Positions 1-10,640 of a stretch of 64,000 nucleotides of DNA are shown piece after piece (the first letter of the stretch is position 1; each line of letters begins with the position of its first letter). The notes under the pieces are model-generated. The model did no database searches. It was not told where the DNA came from and saw only the letters and a list, made by a program, of their open reading frames with translations. The DNA is from Chaetoderma sp. LZ-2023a (taxonomy: Eukaryota; Mollusca; Caudofoveata; Chaetodermatida; Chaetodermatidae). The translations under genes and the position numbers were made by a program. Where the stretch lies: contig CM067372.1 of NCBI GenBank assembly GCA_034401795.1, positions 35,156,351 through 35,220,350 on the forward strand. Direction: 5' to 3'.

Positions 1-163
1 GGCAGTCAGACTCTTCTGGGAGGGGGCCTGTCCCAAGCAGAGGTTGGCGGTTGATGACAGCCCTGATCTCAATGTTGATTGATCGAATGAAAGTCCACTT
101 GGTGTTGTGTCGATCGATATTGTCTGTGTCGAGGCGGGCTTACTCTCTTGCTGTTACCCAGTC

Positions 164-811
164 CTAAGCTGCTCCTATCGTGTTCAGCCACGGGCTCTCT
201 TGAGCATTCTTGTGGAAGAGCATCACCCTACCGTCTTCGATGTGACGGATGCGATAGGTATGGGTGTAGCAGAGGTAGAAGGCATTCTGGACAGTTGGCG
301 GGATCTTTTGCATGATCTGGCCTGTGACATCGCCTTCTAGACCTCTGAAGAATGTCCAGTGTACTGACCGGCGTCCTCTATCCTCTGTCTCCCTTTCGCT
401 GAGACGCTGGTCGAGAATGTGTTCACCTTCTCGCCTCATGCTCCGGGCTAAGGGTTCAGCCCTCGGCCCCCCTCATCACTCGCTTAGTGATCCTGCATAG
501 GGGAGGTAAGCGCTCCAGTGGATGGTCCGCCATCCGCCTCGCTACAGTCTTGACTCGCAAGCTAGCAGTCACCTCCTCGTCCAACTGACAAAGCTCACGT
601 ATCCGCTGCGCTTTCTTGTGGGGATTCCAAGGATCATCTTTGGTAAGTGCTGGAAACCTTCCCGTCTTCATTGCTCGAGAGAGAGTCGCTTCTGCAACTC
701 CTCAGCACGGGCCTGTCCGATCATCTGGAGCAGGTCGGCTTTCTTGACCTTAGAGTAGCCTCTAAGGCCGAATTGCTGTGCAATGGTGCGAAGCTGTACA
801 ACAGTAATCAT
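164..811 (-). pseudogene. mobile-element-like fragment with SAP-like N-terminus
   Basis: Three overlapping minus-strand frames can be read in order. An ATG at 811 opens a 47-residue frame ending at 668, with the segment LRTIAQQFGLRGYSKVKKAD. This resembles the SAP/Rho-N-like helix-turn-helix ('LR.LA...G.RGYSK.(R/K)KA.L') seen at the start of many transposon and integrated DNA-element proteins. The second frame (671-456, KTGRFPALTKDDPWNPHKKA) and third (439-164, with HTYRIRHIEDGRVMLFHKN) probably continue the same protein after frameshifts. There is no catalytic motif. The family is unknown to me; the reading as a broken element protein is inference. Confidence 0.35.
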
Positions 812-831
812 GGTGTATATCACTGTGGATG

Positions 832-985
832 CCTGTCTCTAAATGGGCATTCAGACCCTATTATGTGTGGTGCTCACAAGGCGATCAGTACCTGGAACCT
901 GGGGAGGGGGGGTCCGTCGTGTCAATGTGATAGTGGATGCTTGTCTCTAAAGGGGCATTCAGATGTGTGTGGGGTTGATCACAAG
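832..985. repeat. two copies of a 'TGTCTCTAAATGGGCATTCA' motif
   Basis: The segment TGTCTCTAAATGGGCATTCA followed by GACCCTATTATGTGTGG occurs near 833-871 and again, partly diverged, near 937-975. A third copy lies at 3851-3890, beside the palindrome that starts there. This suggests all three are ends of one dispersed element family. Confidence 0.55.
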
Positions 986-1600
986 GCGCTCAGGCCCATT
1001 GTGTGTAATATTGTTTGTAGATGAGCGTTTACACGTAGTTGAGTGTTTTGGGTGTTTACACGTAATGTATGTTTCTGCGTTTACACGTGGTATACCATTA
1101 TCGATGCTGTGTCTAATTGGGTGTTAACGCATAGCAGGTGGGCTAAATAAACTACCATTCTTGACTTTGGCCCAGTCGAGGGTCTGTGGTCTGCAATCAT
1201 GGGTTTTATGTGACTGCGGGTAAAGAGTAATTGTAGACATGGAATCACGTGATCATGTAGCGCCGGATGGGTACGGGCCATCCCAGCTAGGCCAGATATC
1301 GGACGACCGCTCCGGGTGCATTCCAAGCATGCCCCCTGGATAGGATAGTGCACGTGTATAAAGCCCTATGAGAGAGGTAGGGCTAAGTCCGTAAGAACAC
1401 ATAGCACGCATGCGCACGCGTCAGATCTTCCCTGGCAACACGTGTCAGTATTGTGAGAGAGTGTATGCTTATATTGTACCGAGTTGGTACTGGGGATCAC
1501 TTCGTTCTCGTCGTTCTTGGTACCGATCAGGACCGGAATGAAGCGAGAATTTCAAAACTGTTTACCATTTTAAAATCGGACCAGAAATGTCTTGAGTTAT
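986..1600. other. no gene seen
   Basis: Short repeats of 'GTTTACACGTA' occur at 1026-1090. There is no credible coding frame. A TATAAA-like word at 1357 has no recognisable gene downstream. Confidence 0.4.
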
Positions 1601-1604
1601 CCAC

Positions 1605-1722
1605 AAATGCTAATAGTGAGATTTGAACCTGTGATTTTAAGTTTGCTAATAACACAAAATGAGGATTTGAACCAATGCATTAACTACCTCGACCATGTAA
1701 GCGTTAGTAATTATAGCTGATA
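1605..1722 (-). mobile_element. tRNA-like SINE remnant
   Basis: Read on the minus strand, TGGTCGAGGTAGTTAATGC resembles a pol III A box. It is followed closely by GGTTCAAATCCTCA, a B-box-like segment, and a second B-box-like GGTTCAAATCTC lies further downstream. The anticodon arm is missing, so this is not a functional tRNA. Confidence 0.4.
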
Positions 1723-1773
1723 AATTATGTGTTCTCATTGCTGTATTGCTGCGCTTATCAGTCCCTCTAGATC

Positions 1774-2701
1774 GTGACATCACTTCGAGATAACGTATAT
1801 ATTATAGACTGTAATTTTGTAGTCTTCTTCTTTTCGATCGCTGGTATCACACAAAGGCCAGATCTCTTCTCTCAGCAGCTGATATGTACTGCAACATTGA
1901 AGTATGTGCACTGTGGTCTGTTCTGCTTCTCCACAAGGACAAGCGGGCGGTCGCAAGGTGGAACCGCCTGTACATGTGTTGGTTTAGTCTGTTATGTCCA
2001 GTTCTGAGACGAAAAATGGTCACTTGCTCTGGCCTTGAGAGATGATGGTAGGCATCTTCTGATTGAGGTGTTCTATAGAGTGACTTGATGATAGTCTTCA
2101 TCTCTGTATACGTAACCATGTTTTCTGTCTGATTCTCTTCTGCACCCACCTTTGCCATCTTGTCTGCTTCCTCATTTCCTTGGACTCCACAGTGTGAGGG
2201 GATCCACTGCAGTGCTATCCGAAAGCATTTGATGGTTTGTAGTGCTTCTTCAAGTTGTGGCAGCTTACGTTTGGTGATAGCCTCAAGGACGGAGCGGGCA
2301 TCAGATAAAAAGACAATCTGTGCAATAGGGTCTGCTGTTCTGCTGATGGTATTAGCTGCATGGACCAGTGCTTCGACTTCAGCTCTGTAGTTTGTGCAGT
2401 GTTTGCCTGTCGGTATTGCAGCTGACTCATGTTGTCCGTTTGGATACTGTATGTGCAGTCCGGCACCTCCGCTCCTAATTGCATCTTTGGCTGATCCATC
2501 CGTGTAGATCCTTATCCATGTCTCCTGAGGGTACATTTCTTCCAGCATGGCTAAGGTCAGGGCCTTCTTGCTCACATCACTGTGTTCATCTTTGGTTGTG
2601 AGATGAGGTACTGTGGTGCGAATAGCTATGCTCTCTAGTTTGTTTTCCCAGGATGGAGGATCAAGGGTGTGGTTTGGGTCTTCTATTTGTGCTGGCAACA
2701 T
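1774..2701 (-). pseudogene. RNase H domain of the same non-LTR element
   Basis: RNase H motifs appear in order: IYTDGSAKD (first Asp), NYRAEVEAL (Glu), FLSDARSVLEAI (Asp) and WIPSHCGVQGNEEAD (His/Asp). These would degrade RNA in RNA:DNA hybrids during retrotransposition. After about residue 240 the long frame leaves the homologous reading. The Cys-rich tail CPCGEAEQTTVHILQCC is recovered in the next frame, so a frameshift lies near 1955. Confidence 0.85.
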
Positions 2702-3465
2702 TTCTTGGTGTTTCCTTTGAAGTGCTTTTGTCTCTCACAAAACTTGATCTTTTAAGTCTTCCTGAGGACAGCTGTGCTTGCCTGATCTTCATCGGGTGGT
2801 TGTTGAACGATTTGAACTTTGCAGCTTGGATCAGTGCTTTGCATTCCCTTCCTTTACTAAGTGGGGGGATGCCTGCTGTCTGCTCCATTTTTTCTATTGG
2901 TGTTGATCTCATTCCACCAGTGATGATGTGCAGTGCCTGGTTTTGTACTCTGTCAAGGTTCTGTTGATGAGATTTAGCTGCTGTCATCCATGAGCTGGAT
3001 CCATACTCAAGGTGTGGTCGTACAACACCTAGGTAGATGGTCTTGAGGATCCTTTCATTGGCACCCCACTTTGTTCCTGCCAGCTTCCTCATGATGTTTA
3101 GCTTTCTTCTGGCCTTTGCCTCTGCATTCTGGATGTGCTCCTTCCATGTTAATCTTCTGTCATAGGTGACTCCCAGGTATGTCTGCTGGTCCTCGTACTC
3201 GAGTGGAGTACCGCCCAGTGTCAGATTGCCAACCTTGGTTTTGGTGGACAGTGAGAATAGCATGGCTGATGATTTTTCTTTGTTGATGGTAATACACCAG
3301 CGATTGGCCCAAGCTGTAATTCTGTCCAAGGCGAGCTGCATTCTGTACGTGGCAGTCGTTGTATACTCCTCAGTGCACCAGAATACTAGGTCATCTGCAT
3401 CGAGGGCTGCTTGGATCCCATTGGGCAGCTCTGCTACAATATCATTAATGAAGAGTATGAACAGT
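2661..3465 (-). pseudogene. reverse transcriptase C-terminal half (non-LTR)
   Basis: The catalytic box reads DADDLVFW around 3380-3400 (minus strand), where (Y/F)ADD is usual. It is followed by AWANRWCITINKEKS, YLGVTYDRRLTWKEHI and GVVRPHLEYGSSSW, which are the palm end and thumb of LINE reverse transcriptases. Fingers and endonuclease are absent (truncated at about 3465). The frame is lost at about 2690-2700, where the protein continues in another frame into the RNase H part. Confidence 0.85.
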
Positions 3466-3542
3466 TACCAGTGTGTTAGCGGTCCAATTGATCTGTTTGC
3501 TATTATTGCACAACAACTAGTATCATTATTTGTAATCTAATT

Positions 3543-3780
3543 ATCAGTTCTCCGTTGGCTTAGTTGATAACAGCACTGAATTCTAATAAAAAAAACGTGG
3601 TTCAAATCTGTCAAAAAGCTAGATGGTCGCAAGTTCGAAACGGTATGAAAAATAGGAGCAATGGGGAACCACCTAAAAAAAAACTGCAGAGAGAGAGAGG
3701 CCAGCCAGAGAGGGCCGGCAGTGATGCAGGGTTTCTCCCGAAGAGGTGGGGCGCGGGAGTTTTTTATTTTATTTTTTTTT
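3543..3780 (+). mobile_element. tRNA-derived SINE candidate
   Basis: TTGGCTTAGTTGATAACAGC resembles a tRNA D-arm/A box, and GTGGTTCAAATCTGTC about 50 bp later resembles a B box. A second 'AGTTCGAAACGG' follows. The body is G+A-rich and ends in a T-rich stretch at 3760-3790. Family assignment is not possible by eye. Confidence 0.4.
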
Positions 3781-3887
3781 AAATATTTTGTTTCATGACA
3801 GTATTACTCTTTACCCGTTACCTGAGAAGCATGACATCACGTCAGGACCTTGTCTCTAAATGGGCGTTCAGACCCTATTATGTGTGG

Positions 3888-4172
3888 TAGTAGTAGTGTC
3901 GGAATGATACCACCTACCTCAACTGGCCGCCGTTCGGCGATCCGTGGTGGCCCCCACCGCCCTCTCAAGCCCTGGGGGCCTCCATCTAGAGGCATACACC
4001 AACCACCTGTCTCAACAACCCTGGGGGGCCTCCATCTAGAGGCATACACCAACCACATGTCTCAACAACCTATGCCCCAGGGATTGAGAGGGCGTTGGGG
4101 TCACGGATCGCTGAATGGCGGCCAGTTGAGGGAGGTGGTATCATTTTAATTCCAACACTACTACTTCACGGA
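3888..4172. repeat. long palindrome with duplicated loop unit (foldback/MITE-like)
   Basis: About 88 bp at 3888-3976 (from GTAGTAGTAGTGTCGGAATG) is inverted at 4077-4172, with roughly 85-90% identity and one short insertion (TTAAAAT) in the right arm. The loop holds two copies of a 50-bp unit containing CCTCCATCTAGAGGCATACA (starts near 3978 and 4028). It sits exactly between the dispersed motif at 3851-3890 and the DIRS recombinase relic at 4173, so it replaces or interrupts the 5' part of that element. Confidence 0.7.
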
Positions 4173-5297
4173 TCTTCTGGATTTGCTGGTGGACAATCCA
4201 GTGCAGCTGCCGGAGATTCCAAACATAGTCTCCCAGGCCAAGGGCGGCTTCCTACACGAGCGGCCCGAGATGTTCAAATTGACTGCGTGGATGTTATCAA
4301 ACAACGTTCCACATCGGAAGGCTTTTCTCAACAGGCTGTGAGTTTCATCGCAGCCGCGAGAAGGAGGTCAACCTTCAAGTCATATAACCACAAGGTTAAC
4401 AAATTTGCAGAGTGGTGTGAAGAAAAGTGTATTGATACCTTTCAATCCACTATTCAACAAATAGTAGACTTTCTCCGTGAGCTGTTCTTTACAGGCCTGG
4501 CTCCAGTCACAATTGCTGGATACAAGGCAGCTTTAGCATCAGTTATCCCATGTCTAGCCAACAGGGATAGTCCAGAGGTGGCCCAGTTGAATGTGATGGT
4601 GAACGGAATGAGCAATCTCCGACCAAGACAACCAGTAGTCATTCCAGCCTGGAGTCTATCTTTGGTGCTTAGTGTATTGGCCAAGCACCCTTTTGAACCC
4701 TTGGGCTCAGCTAGTCTGACTCTAAAGGCGATTTTTCTATTGGCAGCTTCCTCAGCGAGAAGGCGCTGCGTGAGATCCATGCGCTTTCAGCAGAGGGACC
4801 GACTTATTGTCTCTGGAGAGGGTCTGTGAATGCTGCCAAGAGCAGAGTTTATGTCAAAGAATCAATCTTTGAAATATCCTGGCAAACCGATCATTATACC
4901 AAAGCTAACAAGGTTTGATCGTGATGCCAGTGCCTGGTGTCCAGTCGATGCTTTGACTAAGTACAAGAAACAGACTGACTCTTTATGGTCAAATGATAAA
5001 CATCTGTGGATCTGCCATAAGAAGCCATATGGCGCCGCATCCATTGATTCTATCTCTCGTTGGGTAGTCGAATGCATTCAGACTACCCACGAGATTGCGA
5101 CTGGGCACCAGGTGCAATGTGCTAGGGCTCACGATGTTAGAGGAATAGCCGCCTCGACTGCCCTATTCAATGGTGTCCCGTTAGAGGACATTATGGCCAT
5201 TGAACAATAGCACTGTGAGTCCTCTTTCATAGATTACTGTATGAGGGACATGTCAGACTCGGCCAATCCACTCGCTTTGGCTGTTTTGAGACGATAG
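4173..5297 (+). pseudogene. DIRS-type tyrosine recombinase, degraded
   Basis: Homologous to the recombinase at 51501-52645 in this window; both share the block around IQIDCVDV and CLANR. SAM-like core-binding residues (SYNHKVNKFAEWCEE) are followed by the catalytic region: ASSARRR near 4750-4765 (first Arg) and RAHDVRGIAAS (His-x-x-Arg) near 5127-5160. Then comes HCESSFIDYCMRD, where the expected Tyr region lies. In-frame stops (TGA at 4827-4829, TAG near 5208) and a local frameshift at 4765-4800 kill it. DIRS elements use this enzyme instead of an integrase. Confidence 0.85.
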
Positions 5298-5765
5298 TTT
5301 ATGGCCACACTGCTGTCCCTTTGGTACTTTGAAAAGCAAAAGTAGTAAGAACAGACATGGTCAAGCGAGAGGAATTCAACCGTATTGGACACGTCTGGTC
5401 GAAAGTGTGTTGGTTGATGACGCCACGTCTGGAATCCATAATTCATGAGATAATTAAAGTTAGACAGTTTTTTGTATTATGTTTATATATCATGATCATT
5501 CATCTTATATATTCATGCTCATTCCCAGGCTTATATGTGCAAAGAGCAGTTAACCCTCTTCGCATATTTGTGTTTTCAGGCGAGATGTATGTTTGTGAGC
5601 TCTCCCTTTCTTAGGAGAAAGGGGGTTGGGGGGAGCAGTGATACGAATGTGATTTGGTCGTGTTTAGGTCTCTGTATGTCAAGTTTATGTCTAGTTCTTT
5701 CTCCATGAGCAAAAGAGGCTATGTATGGCTTGCCCATTCCCACCAGGTTACCGACTAAATCTGGT

Positions 5766-5882
5766 GTTATCAAAGAGTAATATAATGGTAAGTATTGATC
5801 GAAGGAGAATGAAGGAAATATCAATTTCCCTTTCTCCGAGATCTAACAATACGTACCATTATATTACGGATCCTGCCTCCCA
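5766..5882. mobile_element. internal complementary region of the degraded DIRS element
   Basis: CAAAGAGTAATATAATGGTA (5771-5790) is followed about 70 bp later by its near inverse, ACGTACCATTATATTACGGA (5851-5870), then by a GCCTCC...GGAGGC stretch. The layout matches the internal complementary region of the better DIRS copy at 53145-53275, including the 'ttacgga-tcc-tgcctcc' continuation. This region is thought to template restoration of the element ends. Confidence 0.65.
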
Positions 5883-6045
5883 GCCCCACGGAGGCAAGCC
5901 ATTGGTATTCTCTTGTTTGGTAGCTATGCAAACAATATGAGTCTCACTGGCAGACAGGTACCCGGTTGTTGGGAGCCGGGTACCCAGTTCCAGGAGCCGG
6001 TAAAGCTTTCTAAATGTAGATTCCTAGAGCAGCTAGCCAGCTAGC

Positions 6046-6112
6046 TTGTATTAGCAAAGAGTAATATAATGGTAAGTATCTCGGAGAAAGGGAAACTGAA
6101 ATTTTCTTCAAG
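6046..6112 (+). mobile_element. right terminal repeat of the degraded DIRS element
   Basis: GCAAAGAGTAATATAATGGT followed by AAGTATCTCGGAGAAAGGG repeats the first half of the 5766-5882 region. It continues into sequence complementary to that region's second half (CCCTTTCTCCGAGAT). This is the expected relation between a DIRS right end and its internal complementary region. It sets the element's right limit near 6112; the left terminal repeat is absent. Confidence 0.6.
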
Positions 6113-6119
6113 GTCTGGT

Positions 6120-7035
6120 GGAAGACTATTCTAAAACTTAGGTTCTCGAGAGAAGGCATGATCTTCAGTAGCTAGGTTTGATGGATGAGGTACGACACAA
6201 TAATTACGTACTCGATCTAAGTGACCTGGGTCCTGTCGTTTGTACAATTAATGACGTTAAGTAAGGTGGTGTCAGGTCGTGTAGGCATTTGAACATTAGT
6301 AGCCCAACCTTGTAGCAGATATGTTCCGTGGTAACGAGTGGAGCTTCTGAAGGACAGGTGTGATGTGCTCGTATAGTTTCATGCGGGTGATCAATTTAGC
6401 TGCTGCTTTGAACTCTCTTTAAACGCTATAGGCAGGATGATCTTATGCCAGTCAGTAAAGCATTACCATAGTCTAGCCTGGATGTTATAGTGGCATGGAC
6501 TAGAGAATGGACAGCATTGTCATCAAGCAACTTTCTAATCTTACTAATATTCCTTATGTTGATGAATATAAAATGAGAGGCAGAGGTAACATGTGACTCC
6601 ATTGAAAAAGCATTATCAAATGTTTTACCTATTTGCTTTCAACCTGTAGCTCTTTGTCTGAGGTGGTGCGATGTTATCAAGAGTGCTCTTGTTTTTTTGT
6701 CGTTCAACTGCAACATGTTGTTTAACATCCATTGTTTAATGTCATAGACACAATTTTCGACACACGAGTATTTATTTGGTAATTTACATGGAAAGCAAGG
6801 TATACTTGCGTGTCATCAGCATAAACGTGGTAGTTTATGCCACAAGATTCTATTATATATATAGTGAATAACATGGGTCCATGCACTGATCCTTGCGGGA
6901 GTGTGGTATGCCTGAAGGTAATCCATTTTCAGATGACCTCACGTTGTTCACAATAACAGTCTGATGACGATCTGTAAGGTAGGAAAAAAACCAGACAAGA
7001 TTTCTTGTCAACACAACTCCTCCTAGAGGTCTCAA
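6120..7035 (-). pseudogene. CR1/Jockey-like RT relic
   Basis: On the minus strand, a decayed reverse transcriptase can be read: FFSYLTDRHQTVIVNNV and [10 protein letters not shown] (7000-6890, the 'GxPQGS' region with the glycine-rich motif altered). Then [16 protein letters not shown] follows near 6840-6785 (YADD box). Downstream to 6120 the thumb can be followed only in pieces through frameshifts and stops. Endonuclease is absent. Confidence 0.7.
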
Positions 7036-7149
7036 TGGATTAACTTAAAATTGCGTCCACATTATCAGTATCATGTGCAGATGTGCATGTGCCTTTTTCG
7101 TGGCCAAAAAAATATTCATTACAGAGTTATCACCCTTTAAATATTATAA

Positions 7150-8345
7150 AGCCGCTACATAAACTGCATTGCCAATCATTTCTTGTCAACTCAACTCCTC
7201 CTATAGTTTAGCTGCGATTCTTTTGAAACTTGGTAAGTGTTATCATTACGACATGAAGATGTGCATTTGCTATCTGTATACTTGTACGTCCATCTGCCTG
7301 TCCCAAATGTATGTTCGTCTTTTGGTCCATCCTTGTCAACGCAATTCCTCCTACAGTTTAGTTACAATTCTTTTGAAACATGGTAAATCTAATCAGCCAG
7401 AAAATTATTCATTACAGAGTTATCCCCCTTTAAATACCTTTACGCCGATACATAAACTACAATACCAATCATTTGTTTTCAACACAACTCCTACAATTTA
7501 GCTGTGATTCTTTTGTAACTTGTTACATGTAAGGGTTCTCATTACCGCTTGAAGATGTGCGTGTACTGTCCGTATGCATGTACATCCATGCGTCTGTATA
7601 GAATGTATATATGTCAGTCTGTCGGTCTGTCCATCGTTGACAATCATTTCAAGATGTCAACACAACTCCTACAGTTTAGCTACGATTCCAGAAGTGTCTG
7701 TTTGATTGACATTATGGTAGTCTACTCCATCCACCAACCTGGACTAGAGTAGAGAGTTGTGGTTCTTGCATTAGAAGGAATTAAATTGTGATCGTTAACC
7801 CCCCTGAAATACTTAAAATTCATCAAAATTGTCTTGTTCTATGCTCTCAATTCCCTTGTCAGTGAATATATTACCTGAAGAAGCAGTGCTATGATTCCAT
7901 TTTGAAGAAATTCATCCATATTTTCCTGAGTTATCTCCATTGAAAAACTTAAAATTCAAGAAAATTCTCTTGTCCGGGCATAATAGTTGAACGGAATTGA
8001 ATCTGCACTTTTTAATCTATCTTTCTTTAAGGCGAGATGCTGTGTCAGGATTTCATTTTTCATTGATTAGTTTCTCTAAAATATTGTCCTTTACAATTAA
8101 CATTACATGTATATCCCCTCATGATGTATGTTTACCTGAAATGTTTGGATCTGGGGTGTGTGGGTTTAGTGTGTGGGTGGGATGGGTGGGTGGTGGGGGT
8201 GAGTGGGGGGTGGGGGGTTGTTGGAGGGGGGATGGGGAGTTGGTGATATACCGTCTTCTGATGGTAAATTTTTCCTGTCATTTTATTCGTTTGTGCCACA
8301 GGCCAATAATTCCAGTGAGCAATACAGGCCCCTTGGGCCTCTGTT
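7150..8345. repeat. dispersed molluscan-type repeat with hairpin end
   Basis: Diverged copies of 'CTTGTCAACTCAACTCCTCC ... AGTTTAGCTGCGATTCTTTT' recur at about 7175, 7325, 7470 and 7645, followed by blocks with 'CTTAAAATTCATCAAAATT'. The right end carries the hairpin AGGCCCCTTGGGCCT at 8325-8340. Related blocks occur at 10640-11300 and 28640-29300. A terminal hairpin is also typical of Helitron 3' ends, but no CTRR end or Rep protein was seen, so the class is open. Confidence 0.5.
8155..8247 (+). other. G-rich, G-quadruplex-prone tract
   Basis: At least eight runs of three or more G with short spacers occur on the plus strand, for example GGGATGGGTGGGTGGTGGGG. The tract lies about 1.4 kb upstream of the first recognised exon. 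Whether it is regulatory is unknown. Confidence 0.5.
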
Positions 8346-9085
8346 CATTGTAGCTGCTGGACGCCGTAATATCTGAGTTTATTGTCTATACAGACCTGGA
8401 TTTCTGAAACAAAACATCCCAGTCTACACTTGAAACCGGTCATTTGTTAGCCAGTTCTTGTGGCATTTATGCATGCCTGGTAAATTACACAAAAATCTAC
8501 AACCAACTATCTTATGCAAATGTTTCTCTACTTAATGCGGTATGAGAACTTTAAGCTGTTCAACCCTTAATTTATGATTATGGTTGATTTCGGGTTCGTT
8601 GTCGCAGTACTCCGATCGGAAGTATCGCGTGGTTTCTTTGCCTATCTACGCATGTGCACACTTTTACTCTCGCTTGAAGCAGGAGTAATCGAGTAGAATT
8701 TGTACCACGTGATACGAATTTGTACCACGTGATACCGTTTCGGAAATGTGGTCACCTGATCGGTGTAAGCGGGATACCTCGACGACGAATCCGAATTCAA
8801 CCTATGTACATGTAGAACTTGGTGAAAGAAAGAATAGCGTCCATTTTGAAATCGTTACTAATATCATTGCTGTTTTGCACATCAGCAGCTTACATGTACA
8901 TTTACAACAAAATTGCTGTCAGGATGCTCACTATCCTCTTGCTCTCTCAGGGCTGTGTACATTTTAACACTTTAATACATGTAATCTGTGTTTGTCAAGA
9001 AAAGGTTAAATTTTTGCTTAGTGAATTTCACGGCCAAGAGGTTATTTTTGAAACTACAACTTGTACTGACTGCCTTGATTACATT
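8346..9085. other. unannotated stretch upstream of the first recognised exon
   Basis: No coding exon was recognised. 'TTTGTACCACGTGATAC' is directly duplicated at 8700-8735. The missing N-terminal exon of the downstream gene was looked for here and not found. Confidence 0.35.
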
Positions 9086-9087
9086 TT

Positions 9088-9391
9088 TTTTAAATGGTTG
9101 TTTTTGCCAGTAAATGGACATTTACCAAGAGCATTGTACAGAGACTGGTTTTGGCCAGCTTAACACTTAAATTTATTCCAGAAAGTTTAATCTTTTTCAT
9201 GGAAATTGTCCATTTGCAGACCAAGAGAAGAATATTTTTGAAAATTTACCACTGGAATGACTGGCTCAGTTATTGAGCCAGTCATTCCTGTGGAACATAT
9301 TGAAAAATAGTCCTCTTTTGGTCTGCAAATGGGCATTTCTAAAGACTACTGCAGAAGCTGTTTTTGGCTGATATGACTGTTAAAAGGTTAA
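9088..9391. mobile_element. family A TTAA hairpin MITE plus a preceding half copy
   Basis: A half copy (9088-9165, right arm) runs directly into a full copy from TTAA at 9161-9164 to about 9391. The full copy has arms with CATTTGCAGACCAAGAGAAG and its inverse around a GGCTCAGTTATTGAGCC centre at 9263-9279. Confidence 0.8.
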
Positions 9392-9643
9392 AGTGATAAG
9401 CAGGAATATAATTTTATGGTCGTTACCATTTTTAAAATGCCGCCAAATACATGTATGTAATTCAGTGGATTGGAAGTTGTTGTTGCCGAAGTCAGCAACT
9501 GTATCTTTCACTACTTTCAGGCAAATTAATTAAAAAATATTCAACAGCCAACATGTGTCATTGCTTTGGTGAAATAGAGATAGGAGGATTTTAGAGTTCA
9601 AAGGAATTAAAACTTATAGTTTCATCTGTCAATCAACCATTGA

Positions 9644-9986
<343 letters not shown>

Positions 9987-10230
9987 ACTTCTTGTATAAT
10001 GGTTGCTTTAAAAATTGACATAAAGCAGTTTGTATTGGTGCGTGGGTTAACTCGCACAGGTCATGAGAAATCAATGAACGTTACATTACATCCATAAACA
10101 GCTGGTGTGTGTCAGTTATTATATGCAAATGTTTCTGTATATGAAATGTAAAGATTTCAAACATTCGTGACTACGCATAAACTATTGTTGATCCTGTAAG
10201 ATGAGAATGAATAAAAATAGTTTATGAAAC

Positions 10231-10262
10231 GTGTGGTGGGGTGGGTGGGTGGGTGGGTGAGG
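10231..10262 (+). other. short G-quadruplex-prone tract
   Basis: GTGGTGGGGTGGGTGGGTGG followed by GTGGGTGAGGGAG, a regular GGGT repeat on the plus strand inside the first recognised intron. Confidence 0.5.
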
Positions 10263-10289
10263 GAGATGGCATGTATCATGCATGCATCA

Positions 10290-10640
10290 GCAAAGTCCAG
10301 TCAAACAGGAGACAGGCAAGACATTTAATTCCATGAAATTCTTGCTTAAATACATGTATTGTATGTATGCATCAATGCTGCTTGTAGCTTGCATGTAGGG
10401 AGTCTAGCCCTTTAACAACCTCAGCCCAGATATGACAAATTACTTATGATGTGTGGAATATTCTGTTAAATATATTTTGAAACTAATTTGACTGAGACCA
10501 GTTGTTGCATATTGCAGCAGCAATGCAGCAGCAGATTCCAGTCAAATTTGTCTCAAAATATATTTAACAGAATATTCCACACATCTTCCCTGTGTATCTG
10601 TCCTGATTTTGAAGCTGGAATTGTAGGGGTTGTCCATTTT
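10290..10640. repeat. dispersed repeat, copy 1 (partner at 17390-17670)
   Basis: Contains ACATTTAATTCCATGAAATT, then 'CCCTTTAACAACCTCA', then a family B hairpin, then 'CTGTGTATCTGTCCT'. The same order of blocks is present at 17390-17670 with moderate divergence. Confidence 0.65.
10451..10582. mobile_element. family B hairpin MITE with extended arms
   Basis: TGTGGAATATTCTGTTAAAT at the left is perfectly inverted at the right (ATTTAACAGAATATTCCACA, ending at 10582). Inside it are ATTTTGAAACTAATTTGACT and its inverse CAGTCAAATTTGTCTCAAAA around a GCAGCAGCAATGCAGCAGC centre. Confidence 0.8.

Larger units (their letters stand above)
1774..3465 (-). mobile_element. 5'-truncated non-LTR retrotransposon with RT and RNase H
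   Basis: Reading right to left, the copy begins abruptly inside the RT palm (LFINDIVAELPNGIQ) and carries a DADD box. It continues through the thumb, an RNase H domain and a terminal Cys-rich segment (CPCGEAEQTTVHILQCC). The order RT, RNase H, CCHC-like tail fits I/R1-related lineages of LINE elements. Frameshifts near 2695 and 1955 and the 5' truncation make it dead. The exact 3' end and target duplication were not resolved. Confidence 0.85.

Noticed and set aside
1605..1722. Functional tRNA gene
   Set aside because: A- and B-box-like words are present but the anticodon arm and acceptor pairing are missing.
8300..8345. Helitron 3' terminus
   Set aside because: The hairpin AGGCCCCTTGGGCCT is suggestive, but no CTRR end, 5' TC start or Rep/helicase coding sequence was seen.
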